Source: Natronospira elongata (GTDB lineage: Bacteria > Pseudomonadota > Gammaproteobacteria > Natronospirales > Natronospiraceae). Taken from it: 64,000 nt of DNA. Below the pieces are notes generated by a model, which was not told the DNA's origin, made no database searches, and saw only the letters and a list, made by a program, of their open reading frames with translations. This document shows, one piece after another, positions 1 through 7,749 of the stretch (position 1 is the stretch's first letter; each line of letters starts with the position of its first letter). The translations under genes were made by a program, and so were the position numbers. The stretch is from the NCBI RefSeq assembly GCF_034931365.1, contig NZ_JAYGII010000003.1, forward strand, positions 62,001-126,000, read 5' to 3'.

Positions 1-147
1 AGTGGACAGCACCGGAATCCCCGCCGCCCGGGCCTGATCACTCAACTCACGAATACGCTTGTTGCCGGCAGCCACATGGAGCTCCCGCACCCGCCCGGCG
101 GCAAGGGCGGCCCGTACCGGGTGGATACCGGCGAGGAACTCCGTCAT
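1..147 (-). CDS. rlmB: 23S rRNA Gm2251 2'-O-methyltransferase RlmB, N-terminal 49 residues (partial)
   Basis: The 5' end of a gene that runs off the left edge. The visible residues (start MTEFLAGIHPVRAALAAG, then a conserved AAGNKR segment) match the N-terminal substrate-binding domain of the RlmB/TrmH SPOUT methyltransferases, which 2'-O-methylate G2251 of 23S rRNA. The catalytic SPOUT domain lies outside the window. Its ATG overlaps the TGA of rnr by four bases (ATGA), so the two genes are translationally coupled, the usual rnr-rlmB arrangement in gammaproteobacteria. The call rests on 49 residues plus context; another TrmH-family paralogue is possible but unlikely after rnr. Confidence 0.85.
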   Translation of the reverse strand, partial: MTEFLAGIHPVRAALAAGRVRELHVAAGNKRIRELSDQARAAGIPVLST

Positions 148-2393
148 CCCCGCTGCCTCCGGGCCTTCTTGCCCTTCTTGCCCTTTTTCTTGCCACCGGC
201 CTCGGCTTCGGCCTCCGCCGGCTCCAGGTCAATCTTGCGCTCATCCGGATCCACCCGGACCACGCGGACCCGTAGGCTGTCGGTGAGCCGGAAGACGCGG
301 CCGGAGCGCTCGCCCACCATGCGGTGGCCGACGGGATCGAACTTGTAGTAATCGTTGGGCAGGGAGGTGACATGGGCCATGCCTTCGATATGCACCTCCT
401 TGAGCTTCACGAACAGACCGAAGGAGGTAACGCCCACGATCATGCCCTCGAATTCCTCACCGACCTTGTCCTGCATGAACTCGCATTTGAGCGTATCGGC
501 CGCATCGCGGGTGGCCTCATCGGCCCGCCGCTCGGTCGAGGAACAATGCCCGCCGATGCGCTCCATGTCCTTGAAGCCGTAGGGATACTCGTCCTCCGGC
601 AACCTGCGCAGGATGTGCTTGATGGCACGGTGAACCAGCAAATCCGGATAGCGGCGAATGGGTGAAGTGAAATGCAGATAGGTGCCGTGGGAAAGACCGA
701 AATGGCCCACATTCCTGGGACTGTAGACCGCCTGCTTCAGTGAGCGCAGCAATACCGTCTGGATGAGAGCGGCATCTTCCCTTTCCCGGGCCTGGTCCAG
801 CACCTGGGCATAATGCTTGGGCTCCGGTTTCTCACCGCCACCCAGCTTGAGCCCGAGCTTGCCCAGAAAGTCGCGTAACTCGCTGACCTTTTCCTCTTCC
901 GGTCCCTCATGCACCCGGTAAAGGGTGGGCATGCCGTGCTTTTCCAGAAACTGTCCGGTCGCCACATTGGCGGCAATCATGCATTCCTCGATCAGACGAT
1001 GGGCATCATTGCGTTCCACCGGCACGATCTTTTCGATCTTGCCGAAATCATCGAATACAAACTTGGTCTCGATGGTTTCGAAATCAATCGCCCCGCGCTT
1101 GCGCCGACGCTTGATCAGCTTGCGGAACAGGGTGTGCAGATTTTCCACGTTGCCGAGAACATGCTCGTACTCGGAGCGCAGCTGCTTATCCCCCTGCACC
1201 ATGGCCCAGACCTTGTTGTAGGTCAGACGGGCATGAGAGCGGATCACGCCCTCATGAAAACGGCTGCCGGTGACCTTGCCTTCCTCATCCAGAAAGAGCT
1301 CGCAGACCATGGTCAGCCGATCCACTTCGGGATTCAGCGAACAAAGCCCGTTGGACAGCACTTCCGGCAACATGGGGATGACATGCCCCGGGAAGTAGAC
1401 GGATGTCCCTCGCCGCCAGGCCTCCTGATCCAGGGCGCTGTCCGGCTGCACATACTCGGCAACATCGGCAATGGCGACCAGGAGACGAAAGCCCTTGTCG
1501 GTCTTCTCGCAGAAGACCGCGTCGTCAAAATCCTTGGCGGTCTCATCATCAATGGTCACCAGCGGCAGCTCGCGGAAGTCCTTGCGTCCGGCCTTGGCCT
1601 GTTCGGACACCGAACCACCGAAGCGCTGGGCCTCGGCTTCCACGCCCTCCGGCCATTCCCGCGGCAGACCGTGAGAGTGCACGGCAATATCGATTTCCAT
1701 GCCCGGATCCCGGTGATCACCGAGAATCTGTTCCACCCGGCCGATGGGCTGGTTGCGGCGGGAGGGATACATTTCCAGTACCACCCGCACGATCTGTCCG
1801 TGCCTGGCGCCACCCCGCTTCTCCGGGGGAACAAAAAGATCCTGACTGAAGCGGCTGTTATCCGGCACCACATAACTGATGCCGGACTCTTCGAAATAAC
1901 GGCCAATCAAATCCTCGGTATTGCGCTCCAGAATCCTCGCCAGGGAGCCCACCGAACGGCCTCTGCGGTCAACGTCCACAACACGCACCGCCACACGGTC
2001 ACCATGCATGATCTCGCGCATCTCGCGGGGAGGCATGAAGACATCGGCGCCGCCGTCGTCCGGGGTGCAAAAGCCGAAACCGTCCCGGTGACCCACCACC
2101 GTGCCGGTGACCAGGCCCACCCGATCCACCAGGCACAGGGCGCCACGGCGGTTGGTGATCAGTTGACCGTCACGGATCATGGCCCGGACGCGGAATCCCA
2201 GGGCTTCCACCTCCTCCGGCTCTACCAGACCCAGTTGTTCAACCAGATCATCAAAGTCCTGGGGCTCGCCCAGCTCTTCCATGACCTTCAGGATGTATTC
2301 CCGGGAAGGGATGGGGTTCTCGTAGCGCTGGGCCTCGCGGCCCGCCTTGGGGTCATTCTTCCAGCGTCGTTTCTTGGTATTTTCTGTACTCAT
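144..2393 (-). CDS. rnr: Ribonuclease R
   Basis: A 749-residue processive 3'-5' exoribonuclease of the RNB family, acting in RNA turnover, rRNA quality control and tmRNA-linked decay. An N-terminal winged-helix region (about 25-90) and cold-shock domains (about 90-260) precede the catalytic RNB domain, whose Asp-rich metal motif IDDETAKDFDDAV sits at 281-293. A C-terminal S1 domain follows (about 645-725, with GMIVGVTSFGLFVKL). The tail is Lys/Arg rich (KKKGKKGKKARR), as in RNase R and not in RNase II. The start is the ATG at 2393, the only one giving the usual N-terminus. It lies upstream of and overlaps rlmB. It is somewhat shorter than the about 813-residue E. coli enzyme, mainly in the tail. 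Confidence 0.97.
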   Translation of the reverse strand: MSTENTKKRRWKNDPKAGREAQRYENPIPSREYILKVMEELGEPQDFDDLVEQLGLVEPEEVEALGFRVRAMIRDGQLITNRRGALCLVDRVGLVTGTVVGHRDGFGFCTPDDGGADVFMPPREMREIMHGDRVAVRVVDVDRRGRSVGSLARILERNTEDLIGRYFEESGISYVVPDNSRFSQDLFVPPEKRGGARHGQIVRVVLEMYPSRRNQPIGRVEQILGDHRDPGMEIDIAVHSHGLPREWPEGVEAEAQRFGGSVSEQAKAGRKDFRELPLVTIDDETAKDFDDAVFCEKTDKGFRLLVAIADVAEYVQPDSALDQEAWRRGTSVYFPGHVIPMLPEVLSNGLCSLNPEVDRLTMVCELFLDEEGKVTGSRFHEGVIRSHARLTYNKVWAMVQGDKQLRSEYEHVLGNVENLHTLFRKLIKRRRKRGAIDFETIETKFVFDDFGKIEKIVPVERNDAHRLIEECMIAANVATGQFLEKHGMPTLYRVHEGPEEEKVSELRDFLGKLGLKLGGGEKPEPKHYAQVLDQAREREDAALIQTVLLRSLKQAVYSPRNVGHFGLSHGTYLHFTSPIRRYPDLLVHRAIKHILRRLPEDEYPYGFKDMERIGGHCSSTERRADEATRDAADTLKCEFMQDKVGEEFEGMIVGVTSFGLFVKLKEVHIEGMAHVTSLPNDYYKFDPVGHRMVGERSGRVFRLTDSLRVRVVRVDPDERKIDLEPAEAEAEAGGKKKGKKGKKARRQRG

Positions 2394-2462
2394 ACAATCT
2401 ATTGTCTCATTGTTCGCCGCCGCACCAACAGGTGCCGGCAGCCGATAATTTGTCGCAACGCG

Positions 2463-2491
2463 TTGACAACCGCCACCGGCAACGGTAAAGT
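2463..2491 (+). promoter_or_regulatory. Sigma-70 promoter of tRNA-Leu(CAG)
   Basis: TTGACA at 2463-2468 and TAAAGT at 2486-2491 are separated by 17 bp and lie about 30 bp upstream of the mature tRNA 5' end. The -35 is a perfect consensus. A GC-rich stretch follows the -10, as at stable-RNA promoters. Confidence 0.75.
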
Positions 2492-2521
2492 TCGCGGCCT
2501 TGATCGGCAGCGCCGATCATT

Positions 2522-2608
2522 GCCGAGGTGGCGGAATTGGTAGACGCGCCAGCTTCAGGTGCTGGTGGGGGCAACCCCGTGGAGGTTCAAGTCCTCTCCT
2601 CGGCACCA
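2522..2608 (+). tRNA. tRNA-Leu (anticodon CAG)
   Basis: An 87-nt class II tRNA including an encoded CCA. The acceptor arms GCCGAGG and CCTCGGC pair perfectly. The anticodon stem CCAGC/GCTGG encloses the loop TTCAGGT, giving anticodon CAG (reads CUG). A long variable arm (TGGGGGCAACCCCG) is typical of tRNA-Leu. A strong promoter precedes it and a terminator starts 7 nt after the CCA, so it is a monocistronic unit. Confidence 0.98.
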
Positions 2609-2614
2609 TCTTCG

Positions 2615-2642
2615 AAAAGGCTCCCTGAGGGGAGCCTTTTTT
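2615..2642. terminator. Intrinsic terminator between tRNA-Leu and obgE (bidirectional)
   Basis: Stem AAAAGGCTCCC / GGGAGCCTTTT around a short loop, with a T-run on the + strand (ends tRNA-Leu) and four or more T on the - strand (ends the convergent rplU-rpmA-obgE operon, stop at 2658). Confidence 0.9.
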
Positions 2643-2657
2643 GTGGGCGGCCATTCA

Positions 2658-3749
2658 TTATTCTTCAGACGAATCGGCCTGCCCCGGTTCACGATCAGCT
2701 TCAGTATCACCAGTGACCTTCCCCGCCTGCTCGGCCTCCAGCGCACGCTTCTCTTCCAAACGCTGCATGATGGCCTGAGCCAGGACCTCTGTGCCTTCGC
2801 CCGACTCGGCCGAGACCCGGTGAACCGGCCCCTGCCAGTCCAGCTCGTCCACGATCAGGCGCTGCATTTCCTCTCGCTCTTCCGGCGCCAGCGTGTCGAT
2901 CTTGTTGAGCACAAGCCAACGCTCTCGTCCGGCAAGTTCGGCACTGAACTTTTCCAGCTCCCGGACCACGGTCCGCACATTGGTTACCGGGTCCCCCTCC
3001 AGTGGCTGGACATCCACCACATGCAACAACAGCCCCGTGCGCTGAAGGTGCTTCAGAAAGCGAATCCCCAGACCCGCCCCTTCGGCGGCCCCTTCGATCA
3101 GGCCGGGAATGTCGGCGATCACAAAGCTCTGCAAGGGCCCCAGGGAGACCACGCCCAGGTTGGGATGGAGGGTAGTGAAGGGATAATCCGCCACTCGAGG
3201 CCGGGCATTGGACAGGGCCCGAATCAGCGTGGATTTGCCGGCATTGGGAAGCCCCAGCAGACCCACGTCCGCCAGCAGCTTGAGCTCCAGGGCCAGGCGC
3301 CGCTTCTCCCCGGGCGTGCCGGTGGTGAACTGGCGGGGGGCCTGATTGGTACTGGACTTGTAGCGGGTGTTGCCCAATCCATGCCAGCCACCCTGGGCCA
3401 CCAGCAGCCGTTGCCCATGCTCCACCAGATCGCCAATCAGCTCACCGGTATCGGCTTCATGGACAATGGTGCCTACGGGCACCGGCACTTCCAGGTCCTC
3501 GCCGCTACGCCCGGTCCGGTTCTTGCCCATGCCGTCCTCGCCGCGCTGGGCCTTGAACGTGCGCGAGACACGAAAGTCCGCCAGGGTGTTGACGCCCTCA
3601 TCGGCCACCAGCCAGACACTGCCACCGTCACCGCCGTCACCGCCGTCCGGCCCACCCTTGGGCACGTACTTCTCACGACGGAAACTGACGCAGCCGCTGC
3701 CGCCGTCCCCGGCCTGAACCCTGATTGTCGCCTCATCGACGAATTTCAC
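2658..3749 (-). CDS. obgE: GTPase Obg/CgtA
   Basis: An essential ribosome-associated GTPase that acts in late 50S assembly and stress control. At 363 residues it has the Gly-rich N-terminal Obg fold (starts VKFVDEATIRV, with GDGGSGCVSFRREK and GGPDGGDGG) followed by a G domain with P-loop GLPNAGKST and an NKID motif. The C-terminus is short and acidic. An ATG 60 bases further upstream would add 20 residues encoded by an intergenic repeat; the GTG at 3749 has a GGAG Shine-Dalgarno seven bases before it and gives the family N-terminus, so I chose GTG. It is last in the rplU-rpmA-obgE operon. A palindromic repeat lies just upstream of its ribosome-binding site. Confidence 0.96.
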   Translation of the reverse strand: MKFVDEATIRVQAGDGGSGCVSFRREKYVPKGGPDGGDGGDGGSVWLVADEGVNTLADFRVSRTFKAQRGEDGMGKNRTGRSGEDLEVPVPVGTIVHEADTGELIGDLVEHGQRLLVAQGGWHGLGNTRYKSSTNQAPRQFTTGTPGEKRRLALELKLLADVGLLGLPNAGKSTLIRALSNARPRVADYPFTTLHPNLGVVSLGPLQSFVIADIPGLIEGAAEGAGLGIRFLKHLQRTGLLLHVVDVQPLEGDPVTNVRTVVRELEKFSAELAGRERWLVLNKIDTLAPEEREEMQRLIVDELDWQGPVHRVSAESGEGTEVLAQAIMQRLEEKRALEAEQAGKVTGDTEADREPGQADSSEE

Positions 3750-3757
3750 TGGGAAGC

Positions 3758-3808
3758 TCCGAGCTGCGAGCGGCGAGCCACGAGCCCGCTGCTCGTGGCT
3801 CGCCGCCA
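3758..3808. repeat. Short-unit repeat with perfect 14-bp hairpin upstream of obgE
   Basis: Degenerate units of the GAGCTGCGAGC / GGCGAGC type. CGGCGAGCCACGAG (3771-3784) is the exact inverse of 3792-3805, with a 7-base loop. The same unit family recurs at 39.9-40.1 kb. Its edge touches the obgE Shine-Dalgarno, so the hairpin could affect obgE translation or mRNA stability (inference). Confidence 0.8.
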
Positions 3809-3895
3809 ATTACTGCTCCGTTGATAGCGGGGACATCCGAGCGCCGCCTGGACGCCGGATCTTTCCCCGCCATCAACGGGGCCCATACGACAAGA

Positions 3896-3918
3896 CCCCG
3901 GCAGCGACGCTACCGGGG
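3896..3918 (-). other. Hairpin between rpmA and obgE
   Basis: CCCCGG/CCGGGG with a further three pairs after one mismatch and a 3-nt loop. There is no clear T-run on the - strand, so it looks like an intra-operon processing or attenuation hairpin and not a full terminator. Confidence 0.45.
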
Positions 3919-3946
3919 CCTGCGAAGCTAGCAAAACCGCTTATCT

Positions 3947-4204
3947 TCAGTCTGCTTCGATGCAGACGAATTTGCGGTTCTTGGCGCCACGGGTGACGAA
4001 GGACACCTTGCCGTCCACCGTGGCGAACAGAGTGTGATCCTTGCCCATGCCCACACCCTCGCCGGGGTGGAACTGGGTGCCGCGCTGGCGCACGATGATG
4101 CTGCCGGCGCTCACGGCCTGGCCGCCGAAGCGCTTGATACCAAGCCGTTTTGACTCGGAATCGCGACCGTTGCGTGTACTACCACCTGCCTTTTTATGTG
4201 CCAT
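3947..4204 (-). CDS. rpmA: 50S ribosomal protein L27
   Basis: An 85-residue protein with the typical L27 N-terminus (MAHKKAGGSTRNGRDSESKR) that reaches the peptidyl-transferase centre, followed by the conserved GSIIVRQRGT and FHPGEGVGMGKDHTLFA segments. It starts directly with MAHKK, without the N-terminal extension cleaved in Firmicutes. It lies 35 bases after rplU and before obgE, the standard order. Confidence 0.98.
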   Translation of the reverse strand: MAHKKAGGSTRNGRDSESKRLGIKRFGGQAVSAGSIIVRQRGTQFHPGEGVGMGKDHTLFATVDGKVSFVTRGAKNRKFVCIEAD

Positions 4205-4239
4205 CTCGACTTACCTCGTCGCAAACGGTTCGAAACAAA

Positions 4240-4554
4240 TCAGCCCTTGATACCGGTGATTTCCACTTCGGTATAAGGCTGGCGGTGACCATAGTGGCGG
4301 CGATAGTTCTTGCGCCGCTTGAACTTGATCACGTCGATTTTCCTGTGGCGGCCTTCAGCCTTGACCGTGCCGGTCACTTTGCCGCCCTCGACATAGGGAG
4401 CACCCACTTTCGGCTCCTTGCCTTCCTCACCAATCATGAGGACGTTGTCGAATTCGACGGAATCACCCTCGCCGGCCCCAAGGGTCTCGACGCGGATAAT
4501 GTCACCTTCACTGACGCGGTACTGTTTCCCGCCTGTCTTGATTACGGCGTACAT
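4240..4554 (-). CDS. rplU: 50S ribosomal protein L21
   Basis: A 104-residue L21 with the canonical start MYAVIKTGGKQYRV and the C-terminal HRQPYTEVEITGI segment, including the basic KFKRRKNYRRHYGHRQ rRNA-binding loop. It is first gene of rplU-rpmA-obgE, with a well-formed promoter at 4603-4631 and a leader of about 40 nt. ispB is divergent, as is common in gammaproteobacteria. Confidence 0.98.
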   Translation of the reverse strand: MYAVIKTGGKQYRVSEGDIIRVETLGAGEGDSVEFDNVLMIGEEGKEPKVGAPYVEGGKVTGTVKAEGRHRKIDVIKFKRRKNYRRHYGHRQPYTEVEITGIKG

Positions 4555-4602
4555 CGGGTCTTGTCTCCAAAGAAAGCTAAAGGCCCTAGAGCGAAGCCGC
4601 GC

Positions 4603-4631
4603 ATTTTAGCCCTCTCCGGCCCGCGGGTCAA
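4603..4631 (-). promoter_or_regulatory. Sigma-70 promoter of the rplU operon
   Basis: Read on the - strand: TTGACC (4631-4626), 17-bp spacer, TAAAAT (4608-4603). It lies about 50 bp upstream of the rplU ATG. Confidence 0.75.
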
Positions 4632-4670
4632 ACCCCCGCCACATCATGGGCAATTCCTGCCCCGCCGCCA

Positions 4671-4699
4671 TTGTCGCACCCGCCGGGGGCTGCTAGCAT
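4671..4699 (+). promoter_or_regulatory. Probable promoter of ispB
   Basis: TTGTCG (4671-4676), 17-bp spacer, TAGCAT (4694-4699) preceded by TGC (extended -10 form). It lies about 40 bp upstream of the ispB ATG, divergent from the rplU promoter. Confidence 0.5.
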
Positions 4700-4737
4700 C
4701 AGCGGCCTTCACGGCACCGGACCCTGAACCAATTATC

Positions 4738-5706
4738 ATGTCGCTGCAGCAGATTCGTGAGCTCGTCCAGGACGATTTCGACGCCGTAGACTGCGAAATC
4801 CACCGCCAGCTCAATTCCGATATCGCCCTGATCAACCAACTGGGCCACTACATCGTCAATAGCGGCGGCAAGCGCCTGCGCCCGCTGCTGGTGCTCCTGA
4901 GCGCCCGCGCCGCCGGGGCTGACGGCCCGCATCCGGTCACCATGGCCGCGGTCATCGAGTTCATCCACACCGCCACCCTGCTCCATGACGATGTGGTCGA
5001 CGCCTCCGAGCTGCGCCGCGGTCGGGATACCGCCAATGCCCTCTGGGGCAACGAGGCCGCCGTGCTGGTGGGGGATTTCCTCTATTCCCGCTCTTTCCAG
5101 ATGATGGTCTCCCTGGAGCGCCCCTTGATCATGGATGTGATGGCCGACGCCACCAACCAGATCGCGGAAGGCGAAGTCCTGCAGCTCTTGAACTGCAATG
5201 ACCCAGACACCACCGAGGAACGCTACCTCGAGGTGATCCGGCGCAAGACCGCCACCCTGTTTGCCGCCGGCACCCGCTGCGCCGGCATCCTCTCTGACAG
5301 CAGCGAATCAGAGCAGCAGGCCCTGTATGACTACGGCATGGCCCTGGGCGAGGCCTTCCAGATCACCGATGATGTGCTGGATTACAGCGCCTCGGCCGAA
5401 GACATGGGGAAGAACGTGGGCGACGACCTGGCCGAGGGCAAACCAACCCTGCCCCTGATCCACGCCATGCGCGAGGGCAGCCGGGAAGACCGGGACATGA
5501 TTCGTCGCGCCATTGAAGAGGGTGGCCTCAACCAGATCGACGCGATCATCAAGGCCCTGGATGAAACCGGCGCCCTGGCCTACTGCCACCAACAGGCCAG
5601 CCGGGCCGCCGAACGGGCCGAAGCCGCCCTGGGTCAACTGCCCGACTCCCCCTACCGCAAGGCCCTGGCCGAGCTGGCCCGCTTCTCCGTGGCACGGGCG
5701 AGCTGA
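4738..5706 (+). CDS. ispB: Octaprenyl diphosphate synthase
   Basis: A trans-polyprenyl diphosphate synthase of 322 residues that makes the side chain of ubiquinone/menaquinone by adding IPP to allylic diphosphates. The first Asp-rich motif DDVVD is at 84-88 and the second, DDVLD, at 211-215; GGKRLRP (43-49) binds IPP. The ATG at 4738 gives MSLQQIRELVQDD, the standard IspB N-terminus; an upstream in-frame extension overlaps rplU and the promoter region and is rejected. It is divergent from rplU. Chain length cannot be read with certainty, so octaprenyl is by family resemblance. Confidence 0.93.
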   Translation: MSLQQIRELVQDDFDAVDCEIHRQLNSDIALINQLGHYIVNSGGKRLRPLLVLLSARAAGADGPHPVTMAAVIEFIHTATLLHDDVVDASELRRGRDTANALWGNEAAVLVGDFLYSRSFQMMVSLERPLIMDVMADATNQIAEGEVLQLLNCNDPDTTEERYLEVIRRKTATLFAAGTRCAGILSDSSESEQQALYDYGMALGEAFQITDDVLDYSASAEDMGKNVGDDLAEGKPTLPLIHAMREGSREDRDMIRRAIEEGGLNQIDAIIKALDETGALAYCHQQASRAAERAEAALGQLPDSPYRKALAELARFSVARAS

Positions 5707-5788
5707 GCCTTTCCAGCCCCCAGAACTCAAGTTGTCAGGATTGGGGCCGTTAACCTTCTCAGGGACTCTGTCCCGGGGAGGTCCTATC

Positions 5789-6814
5789 GTGGAAATTGCC
5801 AACTCTGCCCTGCGGCTTGAATCCCGTCATTACCAGGAATCGCGCTCCCTTAATGTGACCTTTAGCCGCATGCAGGTGGAAATCGTGCCGCCTGCTGAGA
5901 CCCCTGCCACAACCACAGAAGCCAGCCAGCGCCCGCTTGAAGAAAGCCAGCTCTCGGAAGAGGGTATGCGGCTTTCTGCCAGGGACGCCCTCAAATTATC
6001 GATCATGAAAGCAATCCTGGAACGCCTTGCCGGGCATCGTTTCCAGGTCTTTGAAGGTGAATCGCTGAATCCGCAGACACCCAATCAAGAGAGTCCCTTG
6101 ACGGCAAGCCGGCCGGTTCTGGACCAGCCGCTGCTCCCCGAGATTCGCTGGTCCGTGGAGCTCAAGGAAATAGAGTGGCGACGGGAGCGGGAACACAGCG
6201 AGTTTCAGGCCATCGGCATCGTCCAGACCCGGGATGGTCGGGAAATCAGTTTTATCGTGCACCTGGACATGGCGAGGGACTTCGAATCGCTCAGCGTTAA
6301 CAGTCTGACCACCCGGGGCGGGCCATTGGAGGACCCCCTGGTGATCAACTTCGACGCAGCCGCGGCCCAGCTTGGCCCGGACCCTATCGAGTTCGACCTG
6401 ACCATTGATGGCCAATTGGAAGGCATGCCCTTCCTGCAACCGGGCAGCGGCTTCCTGGTCCACGACCCGGACGGCAAGGGTCAGATCACCAGTGGCGCCC
6501 AGCTTTTCGGGCCCGAGACCGGGCAGGGCTTCCAGGAGCTGGCCCGACATGATGACGACGGCAACGGCTGGATCGATGCGGGCGACAGCATCTACCAGGA
6601 TCTGGCCATATGGCACCGGGATGCCGCCGGGAATTTTCACGTCAGCGATCTCAGCGAGATGGGCATCGGCGCCATCTCCCTGGACCGGACCGACACCCCC
6701 TTCACGCTAACGGACCCCCAGGGCAACACCCTGGGCCAGACCCGTAAGACCGGCCTGTATCTTGGCCTCAACGGCGAGATCGGCACCGTTCAGCAGCTCG
6801 ACCTTCGAGTCTAG
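5789..6814 (+). CDS. Hypothetical protein with EF-hand-like calcium loops
   Basis: A 341-residue protein of unknown role. No signal peptide or membrane segment is visible. The N-terminal 120 residues are polar and rich in Glu, with an RLSARDALKLSIMKAILERL helix (61-80). The C-terminal half holds two EF-hand-like Asp/Gly loops: DPDGKGQITSG (226-236) and DDDGNGWIDAGD (255-266), the latter followed by SIYQDLAIW. This pattern recurs in many unnamed proteobacterial proteins that may bind Ca2+. I chose the GTG at 5789 because GGGGAGG ends seven bases before it; longer in-frame starts lie within ispB. The stop overlaps the stop of the convergent DoxX-like gene (CTAG, 6811-6814). Confidence 0.75.
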   Translation: MEIANSALRLESRHYQESRSLNVTFSRMQVEIVPPAETPATTTEASQRPLEESQLSEEGMRLSARDALKLSIMKAILERLAGHRFQVFEGESLNPQTPNQESPLTASRPVLDQPLLPEIRWSVELKEIEWRREREHSEFQAIGIVQTRDGREISFIVHLDMARDFESLSVNSLTTRGGPLEDPLVINFDAAAAQLGPDPIEFDLTIDGQLEGMPFLQPGSGFLVHDPDGKGQITSGAQLFGPETGQGFQELARHDDDGNGWIDAGDSIYQDLAIWHRDAAGNFHVSDLSEMGIGAISLDRTDTPFTLTDPQGNTLGQTRKTGLYLGLNGEIGTVQQLDLRV

Positions 6815-7225
6815 CCCCAGCGACGGGACGCGTCGATGCTGAACAGGGTGTCCGAATCCCGCAGCAGAAACAGGGCAAGACAGGCCGCCAGCATGGGCCA
6901 GGCGGCGAAGAACAGCAGGTGATCGAAGGGGGCCAGATACTGCTGCCAACTGGACAGCGTCGACACCCCATGCATGGCCAGAACCAGGCCGTAGCTAACC
7001 GCCTTGAACAGCCCCAGCAGAAAGGCCAGGTAGACCAGTATCTGCACCCCCCCCGATCGCCGCCAGAATGCCGGTCCCCATGCCCTCAAGCATGTAGAAA
7101 TTCTCGAACGCGGCCGCGGCGTGATCCGGCGCCACGATCTTGTCCAGAGCCCACATGAACATGACGATAAAGACCCCGGTCCGCAGGGCCAGCAGGGAAA
7201 CTCTCAGGCGTTTTGCATGATCCAT
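6811..7225 (-). pseudogene. DoxX-like integral membrane protein, frameshifted at a G8 tract
   Basis: The reading frame from the ATG at 7225 (MDHAKRLRVSLLALRTG..., 9 nt after GGAG) runs through a first membrane segment to AAIGG. It then meets eight consecutive C on the + strand (7047-7054; G8 in the coding sense) and leaves frame. Removing one G joins it to VQILVYLAFLLGLFKAVSYG and on to the TAG at 6811, giving one protein of about 137 residues with four membrane helices, including the conserved HGVSTLSSWQQYL and FFAAWPMLAACLALFLLRD segments. I recall such proteins annotated as DoxX-like in marine gammaproteobacteria. It could be a true disruption, a phase-variable tract or a base-calling error. 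Confidence 0.7.
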
Positions 7226-7353
7226 GGCGATCATCTCCACTTGTAAGGATAGGCATCGGACGCCCCGCCCTGGGCCCCGTTACGGTCGTCCCTACCCCAG
7301 CCCGGAGCCACCGCTGCCCGAGGCCCGAGCCCGTCCCAAGCGATCTGCCCGGA

Positions 7354-7382
7354 TTGCAACTCAGCGGTCAATACCGTATTAT
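7354..7382 (+). promoter_or_regulatory. Sigma-70 promoter of tRNA-Pro(CGG)
   Basis: TTGCAA (7354-7359), 17-bp spacer, TATTAT (7377-7382), 15 bp before the tRNA 5' end and followed by a GC-rich discriminator. Confidence 0.75.
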
Positions 7383-7396
7383 TCCGCGCCTGTCGT

Positions 7397-7473
7397 CGGG
7401 GTGTAGCTCAGCCTGGTAGAGCACTGTCTTCGGGAGGCAGGGGCCGGAGGTTCAAATCCTCTCACCCCGACCA
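7397..7473 (+). tRNA. tRNA-Pro (anticodon CGG)
   Basis: A 77-nt tRNA with encoded CCA. The acceptor arms CGGGGTG/CACCCCG pair. The anticodon stem CTGTC/GGCAG closes the loop TTCGGGA, giving anticodon CGG (reads CCG). The T arm is GGAGG-TTCAAAT-CCTCT. It is followed by a terminator and then by repeat and tRNA-like remnants flanking a Fic gene, so it may be an integration site. Confidence 0.97.
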
Positions 7474-7483
7474 CTAATCTGCG

Positions 7484-7513
7484 GCCCACCGTTCCCGACG
7501 GTGGGCTTTTTTG
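7484..7513 (+). terminator. Intrinsic terminator after tRNA-Pro
   Basis: Stem GCCCACCG/CGGTGGGC followed by six T and G. The distal part, GTGGGCTTTTTTGTG (7501-7515), recurs exactly at 9246-9260. Confidence 0.85.
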
Positions 7514-7547
7514 TGTCTGGTGCCACTAGAGGGGAGGATTTGAACCT
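7501..7547. repeat. Direct-repeat copy plus inverted tRNA 3'-end-like remnant
   Basis: 7501-7515 is identical to 9246-9260. Immediately after it, read on the - strand, 7545-7533 is GGTTCAAATCCTC, identical to 13 bases of the tRNA-Pro T arm (7449-7461) and ending farther on in GGCACCA (7524-7518). This looks like a scrambled tRNA-derived recombination scar. No integrase is present in the window. Confidence 0.5.
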
Positions 7548-7710
7548 ACGGTAAACGCCTGATCCAGCCCATTCGTGCATGCTCAAAAATCCGGTGCATT
7601 TAGCACTTCTGATGGATTGAATCAGGAGCAAAGCTGGCGCACGCAATAACCACTGCAAGTCAGCAATTGTCTCAATACGAATAATATGGACATTTTACCG
7701 CCCAAATGAG

Positions 7711-7729
7711 AGAATCCTGGACAGATTCT
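7711..7729. promoter_or_regulatory. Candidate operator of the AbiEi-like/Fic gene
   Basis: Inverted repeat AGAATC-N7-GATTCT, 21 bp before the ATG at 7750. AbiEi-type antitoxins repress their own promoters at inverted repeats, so autoregulation is plausible (inference). Confidence 0.35.
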
Positions 7730-7749
7730 TGACCGTCTGGGGCGCAAAT

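Noticed and set aside
909..2543. 544-residue + strand frame antisense to rnr
   Set aside because: rnr on the other strand has all catalytic motifs; the long frame is a mirror effect of high-GC codon usage and has no recognisable motif.
4150..4737. 196-residue N-terminal extension of ispB
   Set aside because: Overlaps rplU, its promoter and the ispB promoter; IspB proteins begin at the ATG at 4738.
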